Part shown: piece after piece, positions 42,715 to 51,886 of the stretch | Numbering within the stretch: the stretch's first letter is position 1 | Layout of the letters: each line of letters begins with the position of its first letter | DNA from: Candidatus Bathyarchaeota archaeon | GTDB lineage: Archaea; Thermoproteota; Bathyarchaeia; TCS64; PIYN01 | NCBI GenBank assembly: GCA_003601775.1 | Contig: PIYN01000012.1 | Coordinates: 1-64,000, forward strand | Direction: 5' to 3' | DNA length: 64,000 nucleotides | Notes under the pieces: generated by a model | The model's database searches: none | What the model saw: the letters and a program-made list of their open reading frames with translations, nothing else | Told to the model about the DNA's origin: nothing | Made by a program: the position numbers and the translations under genes

Positions 42715-44307
42715 CTAATAGATCTTGGACCTCCTCCTCTCCCGCTCCTCCTCAGCCTCGGCCCTCGCCTCCTGGAGCAGCCGGTAGATGTCGGGGGTCC
42801 TCCCCCCATGCTGGGTCTCCCGCTCCATCGTCCTGATCATCACGGGGACGGAGACGAAGGGGCCGACGAGGACCACCTCCCCCTGGTCCAGGGCCGGGAG
42901 GTCCTCCAGGAGGTCCTCTGAGAAGGACTCGCTCGCCGCCTGTATCATCGCCTGGTCCCCCCTGTTCACGACCCTCAGGACCGCGAGGTTGGAGCAGTTG
43001 CTCAGGATATCCGGGTCTATCCTCCTCGGCCTCTGGCTGATGATGGTGAGGAAGAGGCCGAACTTCGACCCCTCCGCGGCGATCCTCGCCAGGATGTCCC
43101 TGGAGAACCTCCCCCCTCCCATCTCCGGCGGGGCGGCGAACCTATGGGCCTCCTCCACGAAGATGAAGAGGGGGAGACGGGCCCAGGGCTCCTTCCTGAA
43201 CTTGGCGTCGAAGACCTTCCTGAGGATCAGGCCGACGAGGACGTCCTGGACCCCGCTGGGGATTCCGCTGAGGAAGATGTCTGAGAGGTGCATGGGCCTG
43301 AAGAACTCCCTCACCGGCGTCTCGTAGTCGCTGAAGATCCGGCGGGTCCTCAGGTCCTCGAGCCTGCGGATGACGTTGAAGAAACGCACCCTCTCCGCCG
43401 CCCTCTCCTCCCCCTCCATCCTCTCCTCCAGCCGCTCTATCACGTCCTCGAGGCCGTAGTTCCCTTCCCTCTCCTCCCCCAGCTCCCTCAGGACGTTCCG
43501 GAGGACGATCATCTGGAGGTCCCCCTGGATCCTCGCCAGGGAGCAGAGCTCGGTGAAGCCGCAGGAGGCGACGGCGAGCCTCAGGGGCTTGACGTGGGGG
43601 AGGTTGAGCGCCTCAGCCCCCTCAGGCCTGTAGACGGTCACCTTGTCCCTGAAGAAGTCGTGGGCGACGCCGTCGGGGCGGTTCACCATGTTCACGTAGT
43701 CGCCGTGGACGTCTATCGTGAGGATCGTCGCCCCCCTCTTCAGGAGCTCCTCCATCACCTTCCCCGCGAAGTAGCTCTTCCCGTATCGCGTCATCGCGAG
43801 GATCGCCGTATGCCTATGGAGCTCCCTCCCCGAGATGGGGATCTTGACGCCCGGCCTGTGGAGGAGGTGCCCCACCACCAGGGGGAGGTCCCTCTCAGGG
43901 AGGCAGAAGAACTCCATGATCAGCTCGTCGGAGGCTCGGTAGACGGGCGTCCCGGGGAGGGGCGGCGTCCTCGGCCTCCTGATCTCACGTCCGCCGTCCT
44001 CCGACCTGTGGATATATCCGAGTATCTTCGCCTTCGCGATGGTCTGGAGGAGGTCCTCCGCGACCCCGAGTTGACGCTGCTTCCACATCGCCTCGGGGCT
44101 CGTCCTGGCGTCGTAGAAGGGGTGGCTCGAGTAAATGGCCTTCACCTGGCCCAGCACCGTCACCCTCTCCCTCCGCTCCCCCAGCATCTCCTCCACCTCT
44201 ATCTGGACGTACTCGTAGTTCGAGGGCCTCACCTCTGGGTCCGCGACGGCGAACTCGAAGAAGCTGGGGCTCGTCTGCCCGATCACGGGGCCGTACACGA
44301 GGGTCAA
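42715..44307 (-). CDS. herA: HerA-type DNA translocase
   Basis: 530-aa hexameric ATPase that partners NurA in resection. It has an N-terminal HAS-barrel-like region (residues 1-90), the Walker A segment ILAMTRYGKSYFAGKV with Ala in place of the first Gly, and the Walker B region LPLFIFVEEAHRF. The end of the RecA core contains SQRPRRIDPDILSNC. It starts with TTG overlapping the nurA stop (TTGA) and is followed by mre11 after 13 bp. Confidence 0.93.
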   Translation of the reverse strand: MTLVYGPVIGQTSPSFFEFAVADPEVRPSNYEYVQIEVEEMLGERRERVTVLGQVKAIYSSHPFYDARTSPEAMWKQRQLGVAEDLLQTIAKAKILGYIHRSEDGGREIRRPRTPPLPGTPVYRASDELIMEFFCLPERDLPLVVGHLLHRPGVKIPISGRELHRHTAILAMTRYGKSYFAGKVMEELLKRGATILTIDVHGDYVNMVNRPDGVAHDFFRDKVTVYRPEGAEALNLPHVKPLRLAVASCGFTELCSLARIQGDLQMIVLRNVLRELGEEREGNYGLEDVIERLEERMEGEERAAERVRFFNVIRRLEDLRTRRIFSDYETPVREFFRPMHLSDIFLSGIPSGVQDVLVGLILRKVFDAKFRKEPWARLPLFIFVEEAHRFAAPPEMGGGRFSRDILARIAAEGSKFGLFLTIISQRPRRIDPDILSNCSNLAVLRVVNRGDQAMIQAASESFSEDLLEDLPALDQGEVVLVGPFVSVPVMIRTMERETQHGGRTPDIYRLLQEARAEAEEERERRRSKIY

Positions 44308-45629
44308 GCGACCACCTCCCTCAGGTCCCTGACCCTGCTCAGCAGGGTCACCCCCCTCTCCTCTATCCTCTTGATGATGAAGGGCTCGTAGCGGGAGGCG
44401 TAGAGCCGACGGTCGAAGCGGGCGAGCCTATCTGCCTGGCGGAGGGGGAGGTTATACTCCAGAGGATTGCAGAACCAGAAGCCGAGGTGGTCCAGGACCT
44501 CCCTCACGGCGTCGAGGCCCCGCCCCTCGGCCACGAAGGCGTTCCGCCGGATCTCCTTCATGGGGAACCCGTACCCAAGAGAGGAGGCGGAGATATCGAG
44601 GCGGAAGGGGCGGGCGCCGCGGTGGGGCCTCCAGTAGGTGACGGCCACGGGGGGCCTGGAGAAGAACGCCTCCAGGGCGGAGACGACCCTCTCGGCCTCC
44701 TCCCCGGGGAGGAGTTCCCTTACCCTCCTGTAGAGGGAGGGGACGGCGTCCCCCCTCCTGTAGTAGATGGAGGGTGCGAGGAGCAGGGGGTGGGTGAAGC
44801 CGGGACCATCAACCGAGGTCTCCACGAGCTCCTGGTCGCAGAGGGGCTTAACCCCCCCGAGGAGGCCCTCCAGCACCTCCCTCTCTCCCTCCTCAAGTCG
44901 CCCCATCTTCCCTCTCAGGGAGAGGGGGGAGGGTGACTCCGCGACTATGGAGGCAAGGTTTCCATCGATGCCGGAGAGGGCGAGGATCTCCCGGAGGAGG
45001 GCCATGTAGAGATAGAAGACCGTCGAGTCCTTCGCCAAGGCCACCACGGGGAAGCCGTGGTCCCTGGCGAGGATATGGAGGGAGGCCATGGCCTCGAAGA
45101 GCTCCGCGAGGAGCCTCGGGTGGGAGAGGTACTCCCGCTCGGCGTAGGGGAACCTGCTGAGGTAGAGGGAGCCATCCATGAGGACCAAGGGACGCCCGCC
45201 GGCCTCCACCACCTCCTCCGCCGCCTCCGAGGCGACGCCGTACTCAGCTATAAGCCTCACGTAGCTGGGGATGTAGGCCCTATCCCTATCGTCGAATATC
45301 CTCCCTATGTGGATCTTGACCCGCTTCCTCACGCGGAGGGCTTCCTCCCCGGGGCTGCGGATGAGGGCGCAGGCCCTCCCGACAGAGACGGTCCAGCCGT
45401 GGGAGAAGCGGGACTGCTGGACTCCTCCGTCGACGCCGATGAGGGTGAGGGGGGAGAGGTCCTCGCTGGGCTCGTATTCATGCCACCTCCTCCTCAAGGC
45501 CTCGACCAACTGGAGGGGCATCTCCATCCTCAACTCCTCCCCCCTCAGGTCGGCCACGACCCTCTCTAGCTCCCTGTAAAACTCCTCGAAGAAGATATCC
45601 CTCACCTGCGACATAAGCCGGTCTACCAA
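44304..45629 (-). CDS. nurA: 5'-3' nuclease NurA
   Basis: 441-aa RNase H-fold nuclease that acts with HerA. The metal site starts at LIGVDGGVQQSRFSHG near residue 62, and VLMDGSLYLSRF and FVAEGRGLDAVREVL follow. It is the first gene of nurA-herA-mre11-rad50, an order common in thermophilic archaea. Confidence 0.92.
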   Translation of the reverse strand: MVDRLMSQVRDIFFEEFYRELERVVADLRGEELRMEMPLQLVEALRRRWHEYEPSEDLSPLTLIGVDGGVQQSRFSHGWTVSVGRACALIRSPGEEALRVRKRVKIHIGRIFDDRDRAYIPSYVRLIAEYGVASEAAEEVVEAGGRPLVLMDGSLYLSRFPYAEREYLSHPRLLAELFEAMASLHILARDHGFPVVALAKDSTVFYLYMALLREILALSGIDGNLASIVAESPSPLSLRGKMGRLEEGEREVLEGLLGGVKPLCDQELVETSVDGPGFTHPLLLAPSIYYRRGDAVPSLYRRVRELLPGEEAERVVSALEAFFSRPPVAVTYWRPHRGARPFRLDISASSLGYGFPMKEIRRNAFVAEGRGLDAVREVLDHLGFWFCNPLEYNLPLRQADRLARFDRRLYASRYEPFIIKRIEERGVTLLSRVRDLREVVA

Positions 45630-45775
45630 GATAGAATTCCTACCTTCCCAAAGTTAAGGATAATGCCCTGTGGAGGGAAGAATGGACTCCCTCACTCCGA
45701 GGCGGCCATGAGGTGATGCTGATGAGCTGACGATGAGGACTCGGGCAAGAGGCCGGAGTCCGGGGCGCCTTACGG

Positions 45776-47068
45776 CTATATCGCCGCTCTCTCCGGCTCC
45801 TTCACGAATTTATAGGTGATGAGGAGGCTGGCGAGGAGAGCCGTGATGAGGATGATGAAGGGGAGGCGGGGGTCAACTTCGTATAGGTATCCTCCTGTGA
45901 AGGAGCCTATCGAGGCGGGGAGGAAGAGGAGGAAGCCCCCACCCCAGTAGCGGCCCGTCGAGATCATTATCCCCCGCTCCCCGAGCAGCGCATAGAGGCG
46001 GCCCCTCCGCTCCCTTGGGATGAGGTTCGCGATGAGGGTGGAGAAGGAAGGGGTGATCGCCGTATTCGCTATAGAGAGAAGAGTCAGCGCCAGGGCCGCC
46101 CCCCAGAAGGAGGGGGAGAGGAGGAAGACGACGATGCTGAGGGGGGCTAATGAAAGGGAGATGAGTATCACGGGCTTCGCCCCATATCTGTCCACGAGGG
46201 CCCCCATGGGGAGGCTTAACAGGAGGCCGAAGATGCCTGAGATCAACATGATGGTCCCCCAGTGCTGAGGCTCGAGGCCGATGACGTCCTTCGCATAGAG
46301 GACCCAGAAAGGGGCGGCCATGCTCACGAAGAGGGACTCGAGGATCTCCAAGAGGACGATGTATCGGAGGGAGCGCGGCATCCATCTGATGGATTCGAAG
46401 ATACTCCTGTACGACTCCCTCAGGATACGGGGGAACCCACTGACCGTGATGCTACCCTCCTCCCCGCTCAGGGTCTCCTTGAGGAACTTCAACCTCAGGG
46501 TCGCAACTAACAACCCCACTAGGAGGGTGATGGTGAAGCAGATGCGCATGGCCATGATGAGGCCCCTGTCACCGCTCCCATAGTAGGCGATGAGGAGGCC
46601 TCCGAGGTAGGGCGCCACGATCCGGAAGATCTGGGGGAGAGCCCTCACCGTGGCGAACCCCCTCCCCCTGACATCTGGGGGGAGGGAATCCGCCATGAGG
46701 GCGTTCATCGCGGGGGTGTAGAAGAGAAGCATCTGGCTGAGGAACTGGCCGACCGCGAGTGCCCTCCAGTCCTTCGCCGCTATGTAGAAGATGTGGGAGA
46801 GGGCGTAGAGGTATGTGGAGAGGCCGACGAGCCTCACCCTCCCCCTGAGATCCGCGATGTAGCCCCCCACGGGGTAGAGCAGCATCCCCGAGAGGAGGCC
46901 CAGAGCGTTTATCACTCCAACATCTGCCGGAGAACCACCCAAGGCACGGATATATAGGGAGAGATAGGGGAAGGCGATGGAGGTGGAGATGCTCCAAAGG
47001 ATACGGCAGACGGTCAGGACTAATATGTTTCCATGGAAGAAGCTGAAGAACTCTCGGACCTTGCCCAA
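45776..47068 (-). CDS. Major facilitator superfamily transporter
   Basis: 430 aa with about 12 hydrophobic segments and the motif-A-like loop GGYIADLRGRVRLVG between helices 2 and 3, repeated as GALVDRYGAKPVIL in the second half. It starts with TTG after GGGAGGGAG. Substrate unknown. It is divergent from the FluG-like amidohydrolase gene, so a link is possible but unproven. Confidence 0.88.
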   Translation of the reverse strand: MGKVREFFSFFHGNILVLTVCRILWSISTSIAFPYLSLYIRALGGSPADVGVINALGLLSGMLLYPVGGYIADLRGRVRLVGLSTYLYALSHIFYIAAKDWRALAVGQFLSQMLLFYTPAMNALMADSLPPDVRGRGFATVRALPQIFRIVAPYLGGLLIAYYGSGDRGLIMAMRICFTITLLVGLLVATLRLKFLKETLSGEEGSITVSGFPRILRESYRSIFESIRWMPRSLRYIVLLEILESLFVSMAAPFWVLYAKDVIGLEPQHWGTIMLISGIFGLLLSLPMGALVDRYGAKPVILISLSLAPLSIVVFLLSPSFWGAALALTLLSIANTAITPSFSTLIANLIPRERRGRLYALLGERGIMISTGRYWGGGFLLFLPASIGSFTGGYLYEVDPRLPFIILITALLASLLITYKFVKEPERAAI

Positions 47069-47186
47069 ATAAGACTCCCTCCCAGATATTCCATCAAAGA
47101 TGTCGAGTCATCTTTTTATCTCTTTCCCTCCCAGGATGAGGAGTCCTCCTCCATCAGAAGGGTCCTCGATTGTGCTGGAGGGAGGA

Positions 47187-47194
47187 TTATAAAA
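47187..47194 (+). promoter_or_regulatory. TATA box for the FluG-like amidohydrolase gene
   Basis: ATTATAAAAACG matches the archaeal TATA box and predicts a start near 47215, just before the GAGGGG ribosome site of the ATG at 47231. Confidence 0.6.
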
Positions 47195-47230
47195 ACGGAG
47201 GGGACGAAGTTGATTATGAGGGGTAACCAG

Positions 47231-48394
47231 ATGATAGATTTGTCCCATTACTCCGTTGTGGATGGCCACTGCCACCCCTTCCTCCCGGAGAGGGAGAGGG
47301 GAGAATTGGACCAACTGCTCAATCTATCCACCATCCCCATACCCAGACTCCATAGCGAGAACATAATCCTGTATAGGAAGGTGATGATGGAGCTGGCGCG
47401 GGTCTTGGGTTGTCCCCTCAGGCTCGATGAGATCCTGAGGCGGAGGAGGGAGGAGTATGCCAGACCTGCGGAGTACATCGGGAGGCTCTTCGAGGAGGCG
47501 AAGATCGATACCCTCCTCCTGGACACGGGATACCCACGCCCGCCCATCCCCTTAGAAGAGTTCAGGAGGTTGGTGAGGTGCAGGGTGAGGTGCATCTACC
47601 GCCTTGAACCGCTGATCTCTAGGCTCTTTCAGAGCGCTCCGCCCTTTGATGAGTTGCTGGAGAGATATGAGGAGGCCCTCGAATCCGCGGTGAGGGATAA
47701 GGGACATGTGGGGTTCAAGTCTGTCATAGCCTACGGCTTCGGTCTGAGGATCCAGAGGGTGGAGGAGGGCTCTGCTCGAGAGGCCTATGAGAGGCTGAGA
47801 GATGAGGGGGTCCTGACCCTCCCCCTGAGGAGGAAGAGCCCCAGGGCTGTTAGGGACGAGAAGACCCTACGGAACTACCTGGTCTGCCGTGGTATCGAGA
47901 AGAGCATAGACCTCGATGTGCCCTTCCAGATACATACGGGGATAGGGGACTCGCCCTACATAGACCTGAGGGAGGCCAACCCCCTCCACCTCTTCGACGT
48001 GATAAGGGACGAGGAGCTGGGGAAGGCTAAGATCGTCCTCGTCCATGCAGGTTACCCCTACGTCGAGGAGGCTGGGTTCCTGGCAAACAACTACCCCAAC
48101 GTCTACATAGATCTCTCCGAGATGATCCCCTTCATCGGCCCGGGGATGAGGGAGAAGATCCTCCAGCTCCTCTACATGTCCCCCACTACAAAGATCCTCT
48201 ACGGATCAGACGGCTACAACATCCCCGAGATCTTTTGGATCTCAGCGATCTGGGGTAAACAGGCCCTATCGGAGGCCCTTCAGGAACTCGTGGAATCAGG
48301 AGCCATAGACGAGGACTATGCATACAAGGCAGGGAGGCTCATCCTCTGGGAGAACGCGGTCAGGCTCTACAAGCTCCCACCTGTGGGACTGTGA
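47231..48394 (+). CDS. FluG/NodGS-like amidohydrolase
   Basis: About 387 aa. VVDGHCHPF is the HxH metal motif, and FQIHTGIGD, VLVHAGYPYVEEAGFLA and LYGSDGYNIPEIFW follow, matching the amidohydrolase half of FluG-type proteins. The usual C-terminal glutamine-synthetase domain is absent. ATG at 47231 has a GAGGGG ribosome site; the frame extends upstream without conserved character. The substrate is unknown, possibly a γ-glutamyl or other amide. Confidence 0.82.
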   Translation: MIDLSHYSVVDGHCHPFLPERERGELDQLLNLSTIPIPRLHSENIILYRKVMMELARVLGCPLRLDEILRRRREEYARPAEYIGRLFEEAKIDTLLLDTGYPRPPIPLEEFRRLVRCRVRCIYRLEPLISRLFQSAPPFDELLERYEEALESAVRDKGHVGFKSVIAYGFGLRIQRVEEGSAREAYERLRDEGVLTLPLRRKSPRAVRDEKTLRNYLVCRGIEKSIDLDVPFQIHTGIGDSPYIDLREANPLHLFDVIRDEELGKAKIVLVHAGYPYVEEAGFLANNYPNVYIDLSEMIPFIGPGMREKILQLLYMSPTTKILYGSDGYNIPEIFWISAIWGKQALSEALQELVESGAIDEDYAYKAGRLILWENAVRLYKLPPVGL

Positions 48395-48807
48395 GGCTTA
48401 GCGGGGCCGCCCTTCCTCACAGCCCTTCTAACAACCTCATAGCCCTCCGCGGGGTCATCTATACTTAGGACCATCCTCTCGAAGGGGCACATATCCGTCC
48501 CCTCCCTGTTCAGGATCTCCTCGACGACCTCCTCCGCGACACATACTATCCCACAGCGATCCAGGACCGGGGCACTCCTCCTGCTCAGGACCTTGGCGTA
48601 GACCCGCGCCGCTTTAAAGTAGGCTATGATGAGGGCTGCCGCCTTCCCAACGATCCTGTCTACGACCGTTGAGCCCTCGAGCCGTCCCACCCCAAGCTCC
48701 TCGACGGCCTCCACGAGAGGCGCGATCCCCTCCATGGCGCTGGAGAATAGGGTCGCTCCATCCTTGAGAATCATGAGGTTCAGGCCCAGGGCGTCAAGCC
48801 TTTCCAA
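48367..48807 (-). CDS. DUF1893 domain protein
   Basis: 146 aa. It has an N-terminal LMILKDGATLFSSAMEGIAPL, VDRIVGKAAALI and YAKVLSRRSAPVLDRCGI, and the ending NREGTDMCPFERMV, which are the DUF1893 pattern. The fold is deaminase-like in this family; the function is unknown. It overlaps the 3' end of the previous gene by 28 bp. Confidence 0.83.
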   Translation of the reverse strand: MERLDALGLNLMILKDGATLFSSAMEGIAPLVEAVEELGVGRLEGSTVVDRIVGKAAALIIAYFKAARVYAKVLSRRSAPVLDRCGIVCVAEEVVEEILNREGTDMCPFERMVLSIDDPAEGYEVVRRAVRKGGPAKPHSPTGGSL

Positions 48808-48842
48808 GAGTTTCGTCGCTCATCACATCCCATAGACCTTGG

Positions 48843-48918
48843 TGGGGCCGCCCGGATTTGAACCGGGGACCCCGCGGGCCCAAGCCGCGGATCGTAGACC
48901 AAGCTGGACCACGGCCCC
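48843..48918 (-). tRNA. tRNA-Pro (UGG), encoded CCA
   Basis: Acceptor GGGGCCG/CGGCCCC, discriminator A, anticodon stem CGCGG/CCGCG with loop CTTGGGC, T-arm CCCGG-TTCAAAT-CCGGG. There is no intron. CCA is encoded directly after the discriminator (48840-48842). Confidence 0.96.
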
Positions 48919-49005
48919 CTCCTTAGTTTAATCGGTCGTCTAATTAGGTTTTTGCCCCACGGAGGGGCCCGTGCTGGTTTCCAGGCACAAGGTTTAATTA
49001 CTCTG

Positions 49006-49019
49006 AGGTAATATTACCT
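49006..49019. promoter_or_regulatory. Palindromic operator and promoter of the winged-helix gene
   Basis: AGGTAATATTACCT is a perfect 14-bp palindrome. A half copy, GGTAATAT, follows at 49023-49030 and includes the start codon. A TATA-like TTTAATTA lies at 48993-49000. A protein on the palindrome would cover the transcription start, so autorepression is likely. Confidence 0.65.
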
Positions 49020-49028
49020 AAGGGTAAT

Positions 49029-49595
49029 ATGTCCTTGAGGCTGAGGCTCGTGAGGGGGGAGGAGGTGCTCCTCGAGGTTCCTCTCTCCCCAGAGGAGTGG
49101 AGCGAGGAGGAGCTGGTCCAGGAGCTCTTCAAGGCGGGGAGGGATGCCTATCGTTTCAGGAATTTCTGGATGGTCTTCTCAAACGAGAGGAGGCTCCGGA
49201 TGATGATCCACCTTCTGAGGGACGACGACCATGTGATGCACTTCAAGGAGTTCCAGGAGGAGCTGGGGATGAACCCCAAGAGTATAAGGGAGCATGCCAT
49301 GAGGCTCCATAGATGCGGCCTGTTGGCCTTCCCCCGGAGAGGGTGCTATCGCCTCCTCCACCGTGCGGGCCTCCGCTTCATGGTTCTGAACCTCGCCTTT
49401 AGGCGGATCTTCCGCTTTTTGACGGAGGAGTATAGAGAGGAGTGGGAGGTGGGAACATGTGGGAGCACCACCACCCACACCGCCGCTTCTTCTGGCACCG
49501 AGGTCTATGGAGACGTAGATTCCTCACCAGGGAGGAGAGGATCAAGATACTGGAGAGGTACAGGGAGTCCTTGGAGAAGGAGCTGGCGGGAGTGA
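49029..49595 (+). CDS. Winged-helix transcription regulator
   Basis: 188 aa. A short N-terminal β region is followed by an ArsR/PadR-like winged helix (ERRLRMMIHLL, HFKEFQEELGMNPKSIREHAMRLHRCGLL). The ATG is leaderless by position, with a palindrome in front. The last 45 residues (CGSTTTHTAASSGTEVY onward) are read from DNA that also encodes the next gene in another frame and look non-native. The true end may be shorter, or a stop may have been lost. Confidence 0.75.
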   Translation: MSLRLRLVRGEEVLLEVPLSPEEWSEEELVQELFKAGRDAYRFRNFWMVFSNERRLRMMIHLLRDDDHVMHFKEFQEELGMNPKSIREHAMRLHRCGLLAFPRRGCYRLLHRAGLRFMVLNLAFRRIFRFLTEEYREEWEVGTCGSTTTHTAASSGTEVYGDVDSSPGRRGSRYWRGTGSPWRRSWRE

Positions 49596-49630
49596 AGGAG
49601 CGGTTGGAAGAACTTAAGAAGGAAGAGTGA
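49457..49630 (+). CDS. Small His-rich coiled-coil protein
   Basis: 57 aa: MWEHHHPHRRFFWHRG, then a basic turn and a heptad-like helix (ERIKILERYRESLEKELAGVKERLEEL). A strong GGAGGTGG ribosome site precedes the ATG. It resembles the DUF5320-like small proteins often encoded after wHTH regulators. The His cluster suggests metal binding. It overlaps the regulator by 139 bp in another frame. Confidence 0.72.
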   Translation: MWEHHHPHRRFFWHRGLWRRRFLTREERIKILERYRESLEKELAGVKERLEELKKEE

Positions 49631-49631
49631 C

Positions 49632-49660
49632 CGCCCCTTTTTCTCCCTCTATTTTTTACC
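49632..49660 (+). terminator. U-tract terminator
   Basis: CCCCTTTTTCTCCCTCTATTTTTT directly follows the small gene; two T-runs near a stop are typical archaeal termination signals. Confidence 0.5.
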
Positions 49661-49696
49661 CCGAGCGGGCAGGGTGGGCCCTTGTACGCTGAGTAC

Positions 49697-50629
49697 CTAA
49701 GTGAAGATGGACGGAGATTCGTTCCTTTTTCCCCAGAGCGTCTCCAGGAGGAGCCAGAGGAGGGTGGGGATGAAGCCGAGGGGTATGAGGGTGACGGGCG
49801 CCCTGACCTGGGGGTTGAGTATCATGAGGACGACGACGAGGGCTGTGGTGAGCCAGAAGGCTGCAACGGCATGGCCGAGTCTATCAGCCGAGACGAGGGG
49901 CATCAAGAGTCGGCGTAAGTTGATGGAGAGGAGGAGGTAGCCCGCTATGGAGACAAGGAGGCCGAGGAGGAGGGAGGAGAGGGGTGTGAGGATACCCATC
50001 TTGATGAGATCGGCAACATCTCCGAAGGCCCCATAGCCGCCGGAGAGGAGGTATCCGGCCGAGCTGATGTAGTTCCAGTAGGCGAACCAGAGGAGGAGGG
50101 TCCCCAGGCGCCAGGGCTGGGGGCGGAGGAGAAGGAGGAGTTGGAGGGCGAAGGATATGAGGAGGCAGTTGAGGATGCCTCCCCCGATGATGAGACCCCT
50201 CTGCCAGGGTGCGAGATCAGGGAGGTCCCACCAGATATAGGAGGTCCGGAGGGGCCAGAGGAGGCTTATGCGAACTCTCAGGATACGCCCTCCGAAGAGG
50301 AGGACATAGAGGCCGTGTCCCCCGACCTCGTGCATCACCTCCGCGGCCACCTTCATGATGAGGGCCATGACGATGAAGAAGGCCAAGTTCGAGAACCCGC
50401 TGGAGGGATGAGGGATTTCTTCTCTCCTGAGACCTAAGTAGAGGCCGAGGGCCAGCGCTACGGCTCCGAGGGCCGCGAGGGGGAGGGCGTAGTCTCTGTA
50501 GGGGTGGGTGATGACGGGGAGCCAGCCGGTAGATCTCTTGGTGTAGAGGTGGCAGAAGGACGCCGCTAAGAGGAGTATCAGCGAAAGGATAAGTAGTCCC
50601 TGCTCCTTCCTCACTCCCTCCCTCACCAT
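49697..50629 (-). CDS. M50-like membrane metalloprotease candidate
   Basis: 310 aa with about eight hydrophobic segments. EVMHEVGGHGLYVLLFGG is near residue 100. The motif is H-E-V-G-G-H, one residue longer than the usual HExxH, a form I recall from M50-like proteins of unknown activity. A second conserved-looking site is SAGYLLSGGYGAFGD. It could be an intramembrane protease or an inactive relative. Confidence 0.65.
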   Translation of the reverse strand: MVREGVRKEQGLLILSLILLLAASFCHLYTKRSTGWLPVITHPYRDYALPLAALGAVALALGLYLGLRREEIPHPSSGFSNLAFFIVMALIMKVAAEVMHEVGGHGLYVLLFGGRILRVRISLLWPLRTSYIWWDLPDLAPWQRGLIIGGGILNCLLISFALQLLLLLRPQPWRLGTLLLWFAYWNYISSAGYLLSGGYGAFGDVADLIKMGILTPLSSLLLGLLVSIAGYLLLSINLRRLLMPLVSADRLGHAVAAFWLTTALVVVLMILNPQVRAPVTLIPLGFIPTLLWLLLETLWGKRNESPSIFT

Positions 50630-50728
50630 CTATCAATATCGTCTCCACCACGATTTAATACCACGGATTAGAACAATCCTCCCCATTTGTGAGGATCTCC
50701 ATAAAAGAAGAGGAGGGCGAGGCCCCTT

Positions 50729-51886
50729 CTATAGCTGGAAGAGCTCCCTGTCGAAGTTCGTCAGGAACTCTGACTTCCTCTTCCCGACGAGGACGATGTC
50801 CTCGACACGGAGGTAGTACTCGCCGGCGTGCCAGACCTTCGGCTCCAGGGCCATGACCATGTTGGCGCGGAGGGGCTCCTCATAGGCCGGGCTGAGCCAT
50901 GGGGGCTCATGGACCTCGACGCCGATCTGGTGCCCCAGGGTCCTGGTCTTCAGCCGTGCCCGGAGATAGTCCCCATAGCCCAGTCTGTCCAGGACCCTCT
51001 CGAGGGTGGGGTAGAGGTCGCAGACCCGCATGCTGCCGTCGTACATCCTATCCACCGTCTCGAGGACGCCCTGGTGTAGGGCCTCATACCCCTTCTTGAC
51101 CTCGGTGCTGGCGGGTCCGAAGTAGAAGCTTCTCCCGAAGTCGGAGCAGTAACCGTCCATCACGAAGCCGATGTCGAAGGCGATGGAGGTCCCGGGGACC
51201 AGCCCCTTCTCCTTCGGGTAGGTGAAGGGCGTCTCCGCGACCTCGGAGCCGGACTTAACGAAGCCGACCGTCGGCGGGAAGGAGACGTCCGAGGCCCCTA
51301 AGAGGCGTCCCTGGAACTCGACCTCCAGCTCCAGGTCCCGTTGGGTGACCCCCTCCTCGATCCTCGGGAGGACCTCCTCCATCACCCTGTCGGTAAGCTC
51401 GGCAACCCTCCTCAGCCGTTCGACCTCCCCGGGGTCCTTGATCATTCTCAAGTGATCCATGAGGTCCTCTGCGCTGTGGAACTCCACGTCCCCCATAGCC
51501 TTCCCGATCTCCACCACCGTCGACCCCCAGACGTGGTCTCCCAGCCCCACCTTCCTCCCCCTCAAGTCCAGGTTCGAGAGGACCTTCCGCAGGAGTTCTC
51601 CGTAGTCCGCTCCCCTCTCCAATACTCGGATATCCCTGATCCAGGTCTCTGAGGCATGGTCGGAGAAGGCCTCGGCCAGGGTCAGGATCGGCTCCCCCTC
51701 CCTCGGCACGAAGACGTTATTCGCCCCACTCATCAGGTCTGTTCCACGCCGCCAATCGATCAGGAGGCCCGTCAAGTATTGGAAGTTCTGACAGGACCCG
51801 TAGACGACGAGGTCGAGGCCGAGGTCTGTCATCTTCTCCTGGAGGCCCACCAACCTCCTCTTGAAGTTGAGACTCACATAAGCCAC
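50729..51886 (-). CDS. M24 family aminopeptidase (Xaa-Pro dipeptidase-like)
   Basis: 385 aa in two parts: a creatinase N-domain (residues 1-140) and a pita-bread fold with AFDIGFVMDGYCSDFGRSFY, GHQIGVEVHEPPW and ALEPKVWHAGEYYLRVED. These hold the Asp, His and Glu metal ligands. It starts with GTG at 51886. It cleaves X-Pro or similar dipeptides in the cytoplasm. It is divergent from the next transporter gene. Confidence 0.88.
   Translation of the reverse strand: MAYVSLNFKRRLVGLQEKMTDLGLDLVVYGSCQNFQYLTGLLIDWRRGTDLMSGANNVFVPREGEPILTLAEAFSDHASETWIRDIRVLERGADYGELLRKVLSNLDLRGRKVGLGDHVWGSTVVEIGKAMGDVEFHSAEDLMDHLRMIKDPGEVERLRRVAELTDRVMEEVLPRIEEGVTQRDLELEVEFQGRLLGASDVSFPPTVGFVKSGSEVAETPFTYPKEKGLVPGTSIAFDIGFVMDGYCSDFGRSFYFGPASTEVKKGYEALHQGVLETVDRMYDGSMRVCDLYPTLERVLDRLGYGDYLRARLKTRTLGHQIGVEVHEPPWLSPAYEEPLRANMVMALEPKVWHAGEYYLRVEDIVLVGKRKSEFLTNFDRELFQL

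Noticed and set aside
42702-42809. N-terminal extension of Mre11
   Set aside because: Arg/Gly-rich and inside herA; GTG 42701 with a ribosome site begins the conserved sequence.
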